32,397 nt of DNA from a virus. The translations under genes were made by a program, and so were the position numbers. This document shows positions 1 through 7,520 of this stretch, piece after piece. The stretch spans positions 1 to 32,397 of the IMG/VR virus record IMGVR_UViG_3300014496_000427; one strand, written 5' to 3'. Under the pieces are notes generated by a model that worked only from the letters and a program-made list of their open reading frames with translations, was not told the origin of the DNA and ran no database searches. Each line of letters opens with the position of its first letter. Position 1 is the stretch's first letter.

Positions 1-1113
1 ATGTTCATTACCTTATTAAAAGGCGAATGGGTCTTATACTATATGAAAAATGGAAAAAGAACTAAAATAAAGACCTACGCAAAATCAGAAGAAGAAGCCA
101 ATGCTTTTAAGGATTCTTTTAATATTGTCAAATCAGCTACTCTACCAACTGAGCTATGCCAGCAAAAGAGCAAGAACGTAGAGCAAGAGCAAAATATAAC
201 AACTAATAATGCTAATAATTTGATGCTGGTGGCAAATAAGAAAAATAAAGTTTTAAGCGATGTATTACCACTATTAATTCAAACATATTCTTATAATACG
301 GATGGTGACAAGAAAGCCCTAAAAACAGTCGAACGAACCTGGCGATTTTTAATCGAAGCAAATGGTAATATAAGATTGGATTTTATAAGCCCGACTCATA
401 TTAATAGATTTAAAGCGTATATGAAAGAAAGGAATCCGAAAATAAAAAAAGAAGCTATTGATGTATATTTAAGATTCTTAAAGGCATATTTCAACTATTT
501 GATTAATGAATATAAATTACTGGTAAACAACCCTGTAATAGGTAAGATTCCAAAAAGTCAGAAAGGAAAGCGTTTAACTTTTTCAGATGAACAAATAGTG
601 GCATTATATAATATACTAAAAAACAACAATCCCACTATATTTAATAGTTTTTATATTTCATTGCATACAGGATTCCGTTTAAATGAAGTAATAAATCTTG
701 AATGGAAGAACATAGATTTTGAAAAAGGAACAATTGAATTATATAATAAAGAGGAAATTCAATTTAAAACAAAATCAAGAAAGCCCAGAACAATTGTAAT
801 AGATTCTGATTTTAAACAATTCCTTTTGAATCTAAAAAATTCAGATGAAGGATTTGTATTGGGCAGGAAATTTCACCCTGATTATGTTAGCCACAAATTT
901 AAACATTATTGTTCAAAGCTAAATTTTCATAAGGATTTAACTTACCACAGTATTAGACACTATTATGCATCTACTTTTATTAAATACAATCAGAACATTT
1001 ATATGTTGAAGGAGATGCTGGGACATTCTAGTTTAGAAACCACACAGCTTTATTTGAGCGTTGGAATTGAAGAACAAGCCAGATGCGTTTCAAACATTTC
1101 TTATCCTGTATAA
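1..1113 (+). CDS. int: Tyrosine-type site-specific integrase
   Basis: Phage integrase of the tyrosine recombinase family, expected to integrate and excise the element by strand exchange through a covalent 3'-phosphotyrosine. The 370 residues show an N-terminal arm-binding-like part (1-80), a SAM-like core-binding domain (about 85-180) and a catalytic domain (190-360). Visible catalytic residues are Arg226 (TGFRLNEV), a beta-hairpin Lys near 258, His316 and Arg319 (HSIRH), His342 (LGHSS) and nucleophile Tyr351, so the active site is complete. The ATG is the first base of the window, so its promoter and any upstream attachment site lie outside. It ends 19 bases before the convergent gene at 1133, and a hairpin lies at that junction. 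Family assignment is secure; the target site is unknown. Confidence 0.95.
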   Translation: MFITLLKGEWVLYYMKNGKRTKIKTYAKSEEEANAFKDSFNIVKSATLPTELCQQKSKNVEQEQNITTNNANNLMLVANKKNKVLSDVLPLLIQTYSYNTDGDKKALKTVERTWRFLIEANGNIRLDFISPTHINRFKAYMKERNPKIKKEAIDVYLRFLKAYFNYLINEYKLLVNNPVIGKIPKSQKGKRLTFSDEQIVALYNILKNNNPTIFNSFYISLHTGFRLNEVINLEWKNIDFEKGTIELYNKEEIQFKTKSRKPRTIVIDSDFKQFLLNLKNSDEGFVLGRKFHPDYVSHKFKHYCSKLNFHKDLTYHSIRHYYASTFIKYNQNIYMLKEMLGHSSLETTQLYLSVGIEEQARCVSNISYPV

Positions 1114-1132
1114 TTATATTGGTATAAATTAT

Positions 1133-1948
1133 TCAAAGGGAATGTTCAGAAATGGATGTTCCCTTTTTCTTTTCTTCTTCATTCGCAATTTCTTTCTCGT
1201 TTTCTACTAAATGATTATAAAATTTTATATGTTCGGAATTTAATAATAAATGTTTCGGAAGTATATTTTTAAAAAGTTTAAATTCATCTATAAAGCCACC
1301 ATTTTCCTCAATAAATATTCCAAAATAGAAAAAATATATAATTTCGTGAAAGGAAAAACTCGAAATATAAAGGGAATTATAAAAATTAAATTCTTCAACT
1401 AATTTATTCTTTGTAACAGTTTTTAAAAATCTAATAAATTCTATTAATAAATAAGAATAGTTGGCCATAAAAGGCATTTGCGTGTCAATTATTTTACCAA
1501 AACTATTATTACAAATGTCTTTTTCTTCTTCGATTGTATTTAACATTTTTGGTGTTTGTGTATAAACACTTTTAAAATACGCATAAAATTTTCCGAATGC
1601 ATTATTATATAGTTGTATTTCAGCCTCACCTAAATAAGAATTTAAAAATTCAATTAATTCTTTTCTTTTTTCCAATATTTTGTAAAATCTGCTGTCAAAT
1701 AAATTACTAGTTGTTACTTTTCTTAATTTTACAGTTTCTAATGTATACCACCAAATCACAGCAAATGTAATAAACAAAACAAATAATGTTGCAAGTTCAA
1801 TATGTTTTCCTCGAGTATAATTCCATAATTTTCCGATTTCATTGTTATTTATTATGTCATACCGAACCCAGATAGCTATAATGCCGAGTATTAAAACAAT
1901 AATAACAAAATACCACTTATGTTTTAAATAATTGAAAACTCTTTTCAT
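1133..1948 (-). CDS. Putative abortive-infection (PutAbiC-like) membrane protein
   Basis: A protein of about 271 residues with two N-terminal membrane helices (roughly residues 12-28 and 47-66), then a helical cytoplasmic domain. The stretch SRFYKILEKRKELIEFL followed later by FGKIIDTQMPFMANYSYLL resembles proteins annotated as putative phage abortive infection proteins (PutAbiC); this is recognition by eye of a divergent family. Such proteins are proposed to sense infection and kill or arrest the cell. The ATG at 1948 is preferred to an in-frame TTG at 1954. It reads opposite to the integrase and stands 22 bases after the small membrane protein gene 1971-2357, so the two may be co-transcribed. 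As a phage-borne gene it would exclude competing phages. The alternative is an unrelated two-helix membrane protein. Confidence 0.45.
   Translation of the reverse strand: MKRVFNYLKHKWYFVIIVLILGIIAIWVRYDIINNNEIGKLWNYTRGKHIELATLFVLFITFAVIWWYTLETVKLRKVTTSNLFDSRFYKILEKRKELIEFLNSYLGEAEIQLYNNAFGKFYAYFKSVYTQTPKMLNTIEEEKDICNNSFGKIIDTQMPFMANYSYLLIEFIRFLKTVTKNKLVEEFNFYNSLYISSFSFHEIIYFFYFGIFIEENGGFIDEFKLFKNILPKHLLLNSEHIKFYNHLVENEKEIANEEEKKKGTSISEHSL
1135..1166 (+). terminator. Hairpin terminator after integrase
   Basis: AAAGGGAA (1135-1142) and TTCCCTTT (1159-1166) form a perfect 8-bp stem with a 16-base loop, followed by a T-rich tract. It lies just past the integrase stop and inside the last codons of the convergent gene 1133-1948, so it probably ends + strand transcription and may act in both directions. 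Confidence 0.6.
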
Positions 1949-1970
1949 ATGCAATTAAATATTAAAAATG

Positions 1971-2357
1971 TTATTTAAAAATATTAATAATAAACTTCCA
2001 AATTAGAAAATCATTAGCTATAACTATATTAACTAAAGAAAAAATAAAAAATAAAATTAAAGTAAATAATGTGACATTTTCTTTAATTGTATTTTGAAAT
2101 CTCTTGAACGGTCTTTGATTATAACAAAATTCAAATCCCTTTGGAAGTAGTTCTAATGATGCTTTTATAAATCTTCGACCTTTGTAATTTTGGTCGAAAG
2201 GACCCCGAATTTCTATGCATTCTTCTTTTTTTAATAGTGCAACAACATACAACAACTCTTGGTCATTTTCTTCAATTAATTCATATGTATGTCGTTCGCT
2301 TTTTTCAATTTTAAATAATAATTCTTTTTTTATTTTTTTATACTTTTTGTAATTCAT
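1971..2357 (-). CDS. Small membrane-anchored protein of unknown function
   Basis: About 128 residues. The N-terminal 80 are charged and look like a compact alpha/beta or winged-helix-like fold (helix, then LLYVVALLKKEECIEIRGPF). The C-terminus is a long hydrophobic helix (TLFTLILFFIFSLVNIVIA) that would anchor it in the membrane. The ATG at 2357 is chosen because AGGA lies about 8 bases upstream; a TTG 30 bases further up is possible but less likely. It is transcribed divergently from 2465 and just upstream of the PutAbiC-like gene, possibly as its partner. No family recognised. Confidence 0.6.
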   Translation of the reverse strand: MNYKKYKKIKKELLFKIEKSERHTYELIEENDQELLYVVALLKKEECIEIRGPFDQNYKGRRFIKASLELLPKGFEFCYNQRPFKRFQNTIKENVTLFTLILFFIFSLVNIVIANDFLIWKFIINIFK

Positions 2358-2401
2358 GAAGTGTCCTATTTTCCGTAAAATTAACAAAATTTCCCTATAA
2401 A

Positions 2402-2441
2402 AATCATTCCTTTATTATTTCAGTAAATTTCAATAAATTAT
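2402..2441 (+). promoter_or_regulatory. Repeated upstream element, copy 1
   Basis: A 40-base segment nearly identical (37/40) to 3709-3748. Its core GTAAATTTCAATAAATTAT (2423-2441) ends 24 bases before the start codon at 2465. The same core precedes the genes at 2879 and 3772. It is likely a shared promoter or operator for separately acquired small genes. Confidence 0.6.
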
Positions 2442-2464
2442 AACTTCAAACTTAAATATTATAT

Positions 2465-2779
2465 ATGAAACACTTTAAATATTTTTTGGATTTTACGGAA
2501 GACACTGTAAAGCATTTTCAAGAAGATAAAAAATTTCATTTAGAATCTCTTGAAGAAACTAAAGAGATGGTGTTAAAGGTAAATGAAGCCTTAGATTCAC
2601 TTGAAGAAGGTAATGAAGAACTAAAAAAATACCTTTTAAGGAGAAAAGAAATTTGGGAAAATAATCTCAAAGATAATAATGATGAAATTGAAAAATCAGA
2701 AAAAGCACTTGCTCATTTTATGCCAGCTTTAGAAGTTTTAAAGAAATATGAACAAAAGACTAAAGCGAAAATAGCTTAA
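2465..2779 (+). CDS. Small coiled-coil protein, unknown function
   Basis: 104 residues, almost wholly charged amphipathic helix (many Glu and Lys with heptad-spaced Leu/Val), predicted as one or two coiled coils at about 12-60 and 60-95. No signal peptide, membrane segment or cysteine. It is the first of five short + strand genes of the accessory block and has its own copy of the 19-bp upstream element, which suggests independent expression. Function not recognised; a structural or inhibitor-type small phage protein would fit. Confidence 0.6.
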   Translation: MKHFKYFLDFTEDTVKHFQEDKKFHLESLEETKEMVLKVNEALDSLEEGNEELKKYLLRRKEIWENNLKDNNDEIEKSEKALAHFMPALEVLKKYEQKTKAKIA

Positions 2780-2840
2780 ATATTAAATGGTATTCTAAAA
2801 AGGTCGGGGGAATTTCGTTTGTTATATTAATAAACTAGCT

Positions 2841-2859
2841 GTAAATTTCAATAAATTAT
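2841..2859 (+). promoter_or_regulatory. Repeated upstream element, copy 2
   Basis: GTAAATTTCAATAAATTAT, identical to the core at 2423-2441, ending 20 bases before the start at 2879. The longer flanking homology shared by copies 1 and 3 is absent here. Confidence 0.6.
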
Positions 2860-2878
2860 TTATTTAAATTAAAATATT

Positions 2879-3310
2879 ATGGCAACAATAAAAGACTGTT
2901 ATACTTTAGAATTATATGAAGAAGAAAAACAATTAATTTTAAATGCACTTGAAAATCACGCTACACATTTAAATTATAAATTAGCAGGTATTTACTCAGC
3001 CACAACAAAAGCAATCAAAAATATTTATGATTCAGAAGTGAAATCAAAAAATCGTTATTATGCTGGATTAACTAAAAGCAATGTTTATGATTTACCAAGA
3101 ACATCCTTCTCATCTCGAATAAAAGCAGAAAAATATATTAATCATTATTTTCAGAATTTGGCCGAAATAGAAATCATTAAACTTGAAGAAATAGAAAGCG
3201 AAATCAGAAAATTAATAAGATATATAAGAAAAATTAAAGTAAATGAAATTATAAAAGCATCAAAAGAAAATTATCAGAAAATTCCACATTCACCAAATAC
3301 AATAACATAA
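2879..3310 (+). CDS. Conserved-looking helical hypothetical protein
   Basis: 143 residues, mostly helical, lysine-rich towards the end and without membrane segments or cysteine pairs (one Cys near the N-terminus). The C-terminal half (EIIKLEEIESEIRKLIRYI) is strongly amphipathic. It sits 27 bases upstream of 3338 and probably forms a two-gene unit with it, driven from the repeated element at 2841. I do not recognise the family. Confidence 0.6.
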   Translation: MATIKDCYTLELYEEEKQLILNALENHATHLNYKLAGIYSATTKAIKNIYDSEVKSKNRYYAGLTKSNVYDLPRTSFSSRIKAEKYINHYFQNLAEIEIIKLEEIESEIRKLIRYIRKIKVNEIIKASKENYQKIPHSPNTIT

Positions 3311-3337
3311 ATCAGAATTTAAAATATAATTTATAAA

Positions 3338-3628
3338 ATGGCATTATTTGCAGTTATAAGTTTCACAGAATCAAACAAACAAATTATTATAGATTGCATT
3401 AAAAATGTTTTAAAATCTGAATATGCTGTCTATAAAGATGTAGTTTTATTTTCCGCACCCGAAACTCAAAATGTTATAACAAAAATGTTCGACGATGCTT
3501 TGATTAAAAAAATTGATTTCATGGTAATTTCAATAAATCATATATCGGGTAGAGTTGATGATAATATTACAGAATTTGTAAAGAAACAAAAAAAAGTTCA
3601 AGTAATACCAGATGAAAACAAAAATTAG
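3338..3628 (+). CDS. Small ferredoxin-fold-like protein, possibly Cas2/SinR-like
   Basis: 96 residues with a predicted beta-alpha-beta-alpha-beta-alpha pattern: strand LFAVISF (3-9), helix 12-26, strand DVVLFSA, helix NVITKMFDDAL, strand DFMVISINH, then SGRVDDNITEFV. This layout recalls the ferredoxin-like fold of Cas2 and of small proteins annotated SinR/Cas2-like, some of which accompany defence or toxin genes. The resemblance is to fold pattern only; no Cas1 or CRISPR array is present. It is likely co-transcribed with 2879-3310. Function uncertain. Confidence 0.55.
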   Translation: MALFAVISFTESNKQIIIDCIKNVLKSEYAVYKDVVLFSAPETQNVITKMFDDALIKKIDFMVISINHISGRVDDNITEFVKKQKKVQVIPDENKN

Positions 3629-3708
3629 ATTATAAAAGAACCCCGTTGATTAAAATATATATACCCATTTAAGAATTTCCAGTGGAAGTGTGGGATTCTG
3701 ACCTCTAT

Positions 3709-3748
3709 AATCATTCCTTTTTTATTTCTGTAATTTTCAATAAATTAT
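3709..3748 (+). promoter_or_regulatory. Repeated upstream element, copy 3
   Basis: 40 bases matching 2402-2441 at 37 positions. The core differs from copy 1 at one base (GTAATTTTCAATAAATTAT, 3730-3748) and lies 24 bases before the start codon at 3772, the same spacing as copy 1. Confidence 0.6.
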
Positions 3749-3771
3749 GACTTAAATTAATTCAAAATATC

Positions 3772-4119
3772 ATGAATAACAAAATAATTTGTGAATTTTC
3801 TTTTGAAGACCTATCTTTATTAAAAAATTTGTCTGAAAAGTATGAGTTGGAGAAGATATTGGAAATGAAAAAAGAAAATAAAAACACATATGAGAATCAA
3901 TTAGTATTAAAATATTTCCAAAAAACATCTATGTATATGATATCTGTTCTTCAAAATCCAACATATAATAAAAATAATAATATTTTAATTGAATTTGAAA
4001 GTTTGCAATTAGCATTTTTTGTTGGAAGTTTAGGAAAAGAAAAAGAAAAATTATATAAACCTGAAAAAATAGAATATTACCAGAATCTAATTGATTATAT
4101 TAATAAAATGAATAATTAA
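3772..4119 (+). CDS. Small hypothetical protein
   Basis: 115 residues: a short N-terminal strand (KIICEFSF), a Lys/Glu-rich helical middle and a hydrophobic patch (LQLAFFVGSL) followed by a charged helical tail. No motif recognised. It has its own copy of the 40-base upstream element and ends 20 bases before 4140, so it probably forms a pair with the HEPN-like gene; small antitoxin-like partners of HEPN proteins are common, which makes an antitoxin role a hypothesis. Confidence 0.6.
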   Translation: MNNKIICEFSFEDLSLLKNLSEKYELEKILEMKKENKNTYENQLVLKYFQKTSMYMISVLQNPTYNKNNNILIEFESLQLAFFVGSLGKEKEKLYKPEKIEYYQNLIDYINKMNN

Positions 4120-4139
4120 ATGAATTAATAAATATTTCA

Positions 4140-4757
4140 ATGAAATTATCAGTTGAAAATAAAAAATATAGAACAAATATACTAGAAAATGATTTAAATG
4201 ACCGTAGCAACTTTCCTGATTTAGGGTTCGCAAAAAAACTTGACAAAATAGAAGATGAAGCAGAAATTTTGTTTAACAAAAATACTATTGAAGGCTATAT
4301 TTCTTCTATGATTATATACCACCAATTAATGGATGAACTAATTAAGATGTTAATAAATTGTTCTCGTTATTATATACAATTAAGATTATTTCCTTATAAA
4401 ATAAATAAACGTATTACAAAAAGGAAATTAACTAAAAATTTGCTTGAAGAATTAACAAATTTATTATTGAATCCTAAAATAGAATTATTTATAAAAAAAT
4501 GTTATGAATTAAATGAACTAAGAAATAAAACTGTGCATAGATTAATAACAGTTAAATCAGTCAAATCAACCCTTGTTCAATGTAAAAAAGTAAAAAGATT
4601 ATTCAAAGAAATTTTCAAATTGTTTGAAAAAATATTTCATGAAATTCTAATTTCTATGCAAAATAAAGAATATTTTAAAAACGTAGAAAAATCTTTAGGA
4701 ATTGATTCTATAAAAATTGAAAAATTATTGTTGGAATTTAAAAATCAACAGCAATAA
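4140..4757 (+). CDS. HEPN-like protein, possible RNase toxin
   Basis: 205 residues, all helical. A long helix bundle (EGYISSMIIYHQLMDELIKML) is followed by ELNELRNKTVHRL near residues 122-134, in which R-N-x3-H fits the Rx4-6H signature of HEPN domains, and then further helices. HEPN proteins are frequently metal-independent RNases in toxin-antitoxin and abortive-infection systems; others only bind nucleotides or RNA. It is the last gene of the block, 20 bases after 3772-4119, its likely partner. Lacking a search, this could also be a C-terminal-HEPN fragment or a non-catalytic relative. Confidence 0.55.
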   Translation: MKLSVENKKYRTNILENDLNDRSNFPDLGFAKKLDKIEDEAEILFNKNTIEGYISSMIIYHQLMDELIKMLINCSRYYIQLRLFPYKINKRITKRKLTKNLLEELTNLLLNPKIELFIKKCYELNELRNKTVHRLITVKSVKSTLVQCKKVKRLFKEIFKLFEKIFHEILISMQNKEYFKNVEKSLGIDSIKIEKLLLEFKNQQQ

Positions 4758-4839
4758 TATTTTTTACTGCGGAAGTGTATGAGCATCCCCGTGCCCGTCT
4801 CCTCAACTCGGCGAGAACTTTTCATTCATACCGACCACC

Positions 4840-4919
4840 AAAGTTACCTGCCTATGCTAATACGGAATTAGCCAACTACCTGCATTTTTAATCAAATTTC
4901 AATGAATATAGGTAACTTT
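4840..4919. repeat. Inverted repeat AAAGTTACCT / AGGTAACTTT
   Basis: AAAGTTACCT at 4840-4849 is the exact reverse complement of 4910-4919. The 60 bases between contain a smaller perfect hairpin (GCTAAT/ATTAGC, 4856-4861 and 4867-4872). Together they could fold into a branched structure in the 3' region of either flanking transcript, or be paired binding sites. Confidence 0.45.
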
Positions 4920-4929
4920 CCCTGATTAT

Positions 4930-4968
4930 TGCCTATACTGATTATATACTGCCTATATACTGCCCTAT
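4930..4968. repeat. Short direct repeats TGCCTAT / TATACTGCC
   Basis: TGCCTAT occurs at 4930 and 4950 (also 4849), a variant TGCCCTAT at 4961, and TATACTGCC at 4945 and 4956 with an 11-base offset, about one helical turn. The cluster looks like closely phased protein-binding sites. Confidence 0.4.
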
Positions 4969-5196
4969 ATTTGAGCGTAAATGCGGTCTGGTGGCTTGAT
5001 TTATGCCATCATTAGCCATTTATATACCCTTATTTTATGCAATTTTTGAATGTTTTTCAATGATTTGAAATGAAATAAGTGTTGAAAAAATGAGCAGTTT
5101 AAGAGTGCTGGAAAGAACGTGCGGAAGGTATAATCCCTGCCCACTTTCCTTATACTATTATATATAAACTTTTATATGAATGAATATAATCAAACA

Positions 5197-6120
5197 CTAC
5201 TTCAGTTCTGGAATATGTTCTAATATATACTTATATACTTCTGCTAGACTGAATGAACAGGCACCAGTTGTATAATTATTGTTCTTAATATATTTAAGTA
5301 AATAATCAGATTTAAAGTTTATTAAAGTGTTCTGAATTATTTTATATAATGATTTATTAATTACTTTAATATAAGCAAACATTCTATATGAATGATGGGA
5401 TTGTTGTTTATTAGTTAATAGTTCACCGAAGTCTTGACCTGAACCCCATCGTAACATTTTAAAATCATATTCATTTTTATTGGGAATATAGTTCTTGTCT
5501 TGTTTTCTTATTTCAAATACTTTAACAGCATTCAGATTATATTTAATATATTTAATTGATTCAATATGTTTACAAATAATATAGCATACATTAACAATTT
5601 TTTCAGAATAATCTGGGTCGTTTGGATTCTTTCCGTTTGTAAATATAGTTTGATGCAGTTCTTCTGAATATATTATATTTAAATCTAATTTGTTTCTTAG
5701 GAAAGTGATTGGTAATATGAAGCCAGTATAGCCAGCAATTTTGTTTGATTGTTTAATAAATGCCCTTGCCACCATACTTGCCCTTCCGAATGGTGGATTT
5801 CCTATAATAAGTCTATTTTGTTTGAATGCTAAATTTAATTTTAAATAATCTGCTTTTATTATGTTCTTATTATTTTCTGGAAATAAATCATAAGCAACAC
5901 ATCCTTTAATCTGACTTGAGAATGCACCAGAACCCGCACTTGGTTCAATAATTTCTAATTCATTTATATTTACACCTTCTTTTTGCAGAACTAAAAATGT
6001 TTTTGTTATTAAATTTGATGCTAATTCTGTTGGAGTAAAATATTTGTCATTCGGAATAACATATTTTCGAGCTGCATATTTTGTGCAGTTGTCACCTTTT
6101 CGTTTTTCATTTTTACGCAC
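5197..6120 (-). CDS. Orphan DNA adenine (N6) methyltransferase
   Basis: 307-residue SAM-dependent DNA methyltransferase. The SAM-binding motif I is EPSAGSGAF (59-67) and the catalytic motif IV is NPPF (108-111), the signature of N6-adenine enzymes. No target-recognition or restriction domain is evident. The C-terminal third contains no recognised motif. The start is GTG: it is the only in-frame start before motif I and has GGAAG upstream. It is the last gene of the late operon, 62 bases after portal, with no nuclease next to it, so it is probably an orphan enzyme that protects phage DNA or marks it for regulation or packaging. It is unrelated to the CYCGRG methyltransferase at 29017. Confidence 0.85.
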   Translation of the reverse strand: MRKNEKRKGDNCTKYAARKYVIPNDKYFTPTELASNLITKTFLVLQKEGVNINELEIIEPSAGSGAFSSQIKGCVAYDLFPENNKNIIKADYLKLNLAFKQNRLIIGNPPFGRASMVARAFIKQSNKIAGYTGFILPITFLRNKLDLNIIYSEELHQTIFTNGKNPNDPDYSEKIVNVCYIICKHIESIKYIKYNLNAVKVFEIRKQDKNYIPNKNEYDFKMLRWGSGQDFGELLTNKQQSHHSYRMFAYIKVINKSLYKIIQNTLINFKSDYLLKYIKNNNYTTGACSFSLAEVYKYILEHIPELK

Positions 6121-6182
6121 AGGTCTTCTTCCATATTAAAAAAGGAAATGAAACCTGTTATAAAATTTATTAAATATTTTTA

Positions 6183-7481
6183 TTATTCGTTTGGTATGTT
6201 ATCGTTTGAAACATCTGTATTGTCGTTTATATTATTATCTTCAGTATTTACATCATTGTTTGAATTTGGATTCGTAATATTATTTAAACTTACTGGCGTG
6301 TTTAATCCTGGAAGTGGAGCGTAACCCATATATTTTCTGTATTCGTTCCAAGTTAATCCACCTTTTAATCCTAATTCAAATTCTTTTAATGCATCTATAT
6401 TTTCGATTCTTGGCAATAAATGTCTAATAAAAATATTTTCCTTCGGGTATTGATTATAAATATATTTATTGAATGCAGAATCTATTATATGAATTTCTGG
6501 TAATAGAACATTCTTGTAATAATTTAAAGTATTTTGTTGACCTGTGGAGCGGTTCACAGTTGAAGAATCCCCGAGCATATCGCCAGGTAAAGCCCAGGGT
6601 TTCATTATTGCTTTTTCTGTTTCTTTTCGACCAGAAATAAAGTCCAAATCTTTAGCATTCCAACTTGTTGCAAATGGCTTTATTCCTTCATCTAAAAATG
6701 CTGTTTTTCTCGCATTATTTGGACCAGCAAATTGTGCGTTCCATTGTTCCAAAAATGTTCTTTTTGAATCTGCGGAATATTTTCTGTCTGAAAGTAGAAT
6801 GAAATTTATTTGTGCATCATTCATCAACTGACGTTCCTGATATCTTAATTGAGACTGGTAAAGAGAAAATGTTAATTCATTTTCATAAATAATACTTGTT
6901 CCAAAAAAATAATTTGTATTAAAACTATTATTAGCAATATTTATATTTTTTACAGGTCCAATTATTTGATTTCTTTCAAATCTATTTCCAGTAATTCTGT
7001 CTTCAATTCCAGTTATATTATTATTTGAATCTCTAATTATTTGAACTTGCATAGGATGAACCAGAACAATTTCTTTTGGCTTTCTATATTTAACGCCTCT
7101 TAGAACAACTGGAAATGCAGTTCCATAAATCCATCTGTGAAGACAGATTGTTTGGTATAATTCGTTGGCAGTCATTTCAGATGAGGGATGCAATAATAAA
7201 TCAATAAATTCATGTTGATTTAATTGTTCGTTGTCCATTGCATCAGTTTTGCGAAACATTACAGGTGTGGCTGTCGCAATGTCTGAAGCAATAAAACGCA
7301 TTATATTCATTGGTAGCCCTTGAATTAACTGGGTTAAAGAATAATTGCTTCTGTAAGTTAAATCGTGCCAATTCATATAAGCAACACCGAATCCTGGAAT
7401 CCCTAAATTTGAATTAAATTCTTTTTCAAATGAGTTGTTTTCATTTCTTAAAAATCTGGTAATTTTATTTATTATATTCAT
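6183..7481 (-). CDS. Phage portal protein (HK97-type)
   Basis: Portal protein, the dodecameric ring at the capsid vertex through which DNA enters and to which the tail attaches. The sequence shows the family pattern: an N-terminal region leading to MNIMRFIASDIATATPVMF, then HEFIDLLLHPSSEMTANELYQT, LHRWIYGTAFPVVLRG, and later a long helical region with MKPWALPGDMLGDSSTVNRS. The C-terminal 35 residues are a low-complexity Asn/Asp tail. ATG at 7481 (GGGA 6-9 bases upstream, 432 residues) is preferred over ATG 7487 and TTG 7511. It lies 39 bases after TerL. Portal normally precedes protease and capsid; here those genes are more than 16 kb away. Confidence 0.9.
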   Translation of the reverse strand: MNIINKITRFLRNENNSFEKEFNSNLGIPGFGVAYMNWHDLTYRSNYSLTQLIQGLPMNIMRFIASDIATATPVMFRKTDAMDNEQLNQHEFIDLLLHPSSEMTANELYQTICLHRWIYGTAFPVVLRGVKYRKPKEIVLVHPMQVQIIRDSNNNITGIEDRITGNRFERNQIIGPVKNINIANNSFNTNYFFGTSIIYENELTFSLYQSQLRYQERQLMNDAQINFILLSDRKYSADSKRTFLEQWNAQFAGPNNARKTAFLDEGIKPFATSWNAKDLDFISGRKETEKAIMKPWALPGDMLGDSSTVNRSTGQQNTLNYYKNVLLPEIHIIDSAFNKYIYNQYPKENIFIRHLLPRIENIDALKEFELGLKGGLTWNEYRKYMGYAPLPGLNTPVSLNNITNPNSNNDVNTEDNNINDNTDVSNDNIPNE

Positions 7482-7520
7482 CTGCATTCCCAAAAAATAA
7501 CTGGACAACAAAATCTATTT

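Larger units (their letters stand above)
4758..5196 (-). other. Non-coding convergent intergenic region
   Basis: 439 bases between convergent genes, with a conspicuously more G+C-rich patch at about 4768-4890. I see no gene or tRNA. It contains a hairpin GCTAAT-ACGGA-ATTAGC (4856-4872), a wide inverted repeat (4840-4919), several TGCCTAT words (4849, 4930, 4950 and the variant TGCCCTAT at 4961) and TGCGGAAG at 4768 and 5120 starting a diverged 25-30 base repeat. It may hold terminators, a protein-binding control region or an attachment site; none is proved. Confidence 0.5.

Noticed and set aside
1-60. Attachment site next to integrase
   Set aside because: The window starts on the integrase ATG, so upstream sequence is missing, and no tRNA-like or duplicated core was found elsewhere.
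4768-4890. Fragment of tRNA or rRNA in the G+C-richer patch
   Set aside because: No T-loop, anticodon stem or recognisable rRNA segment could be found.
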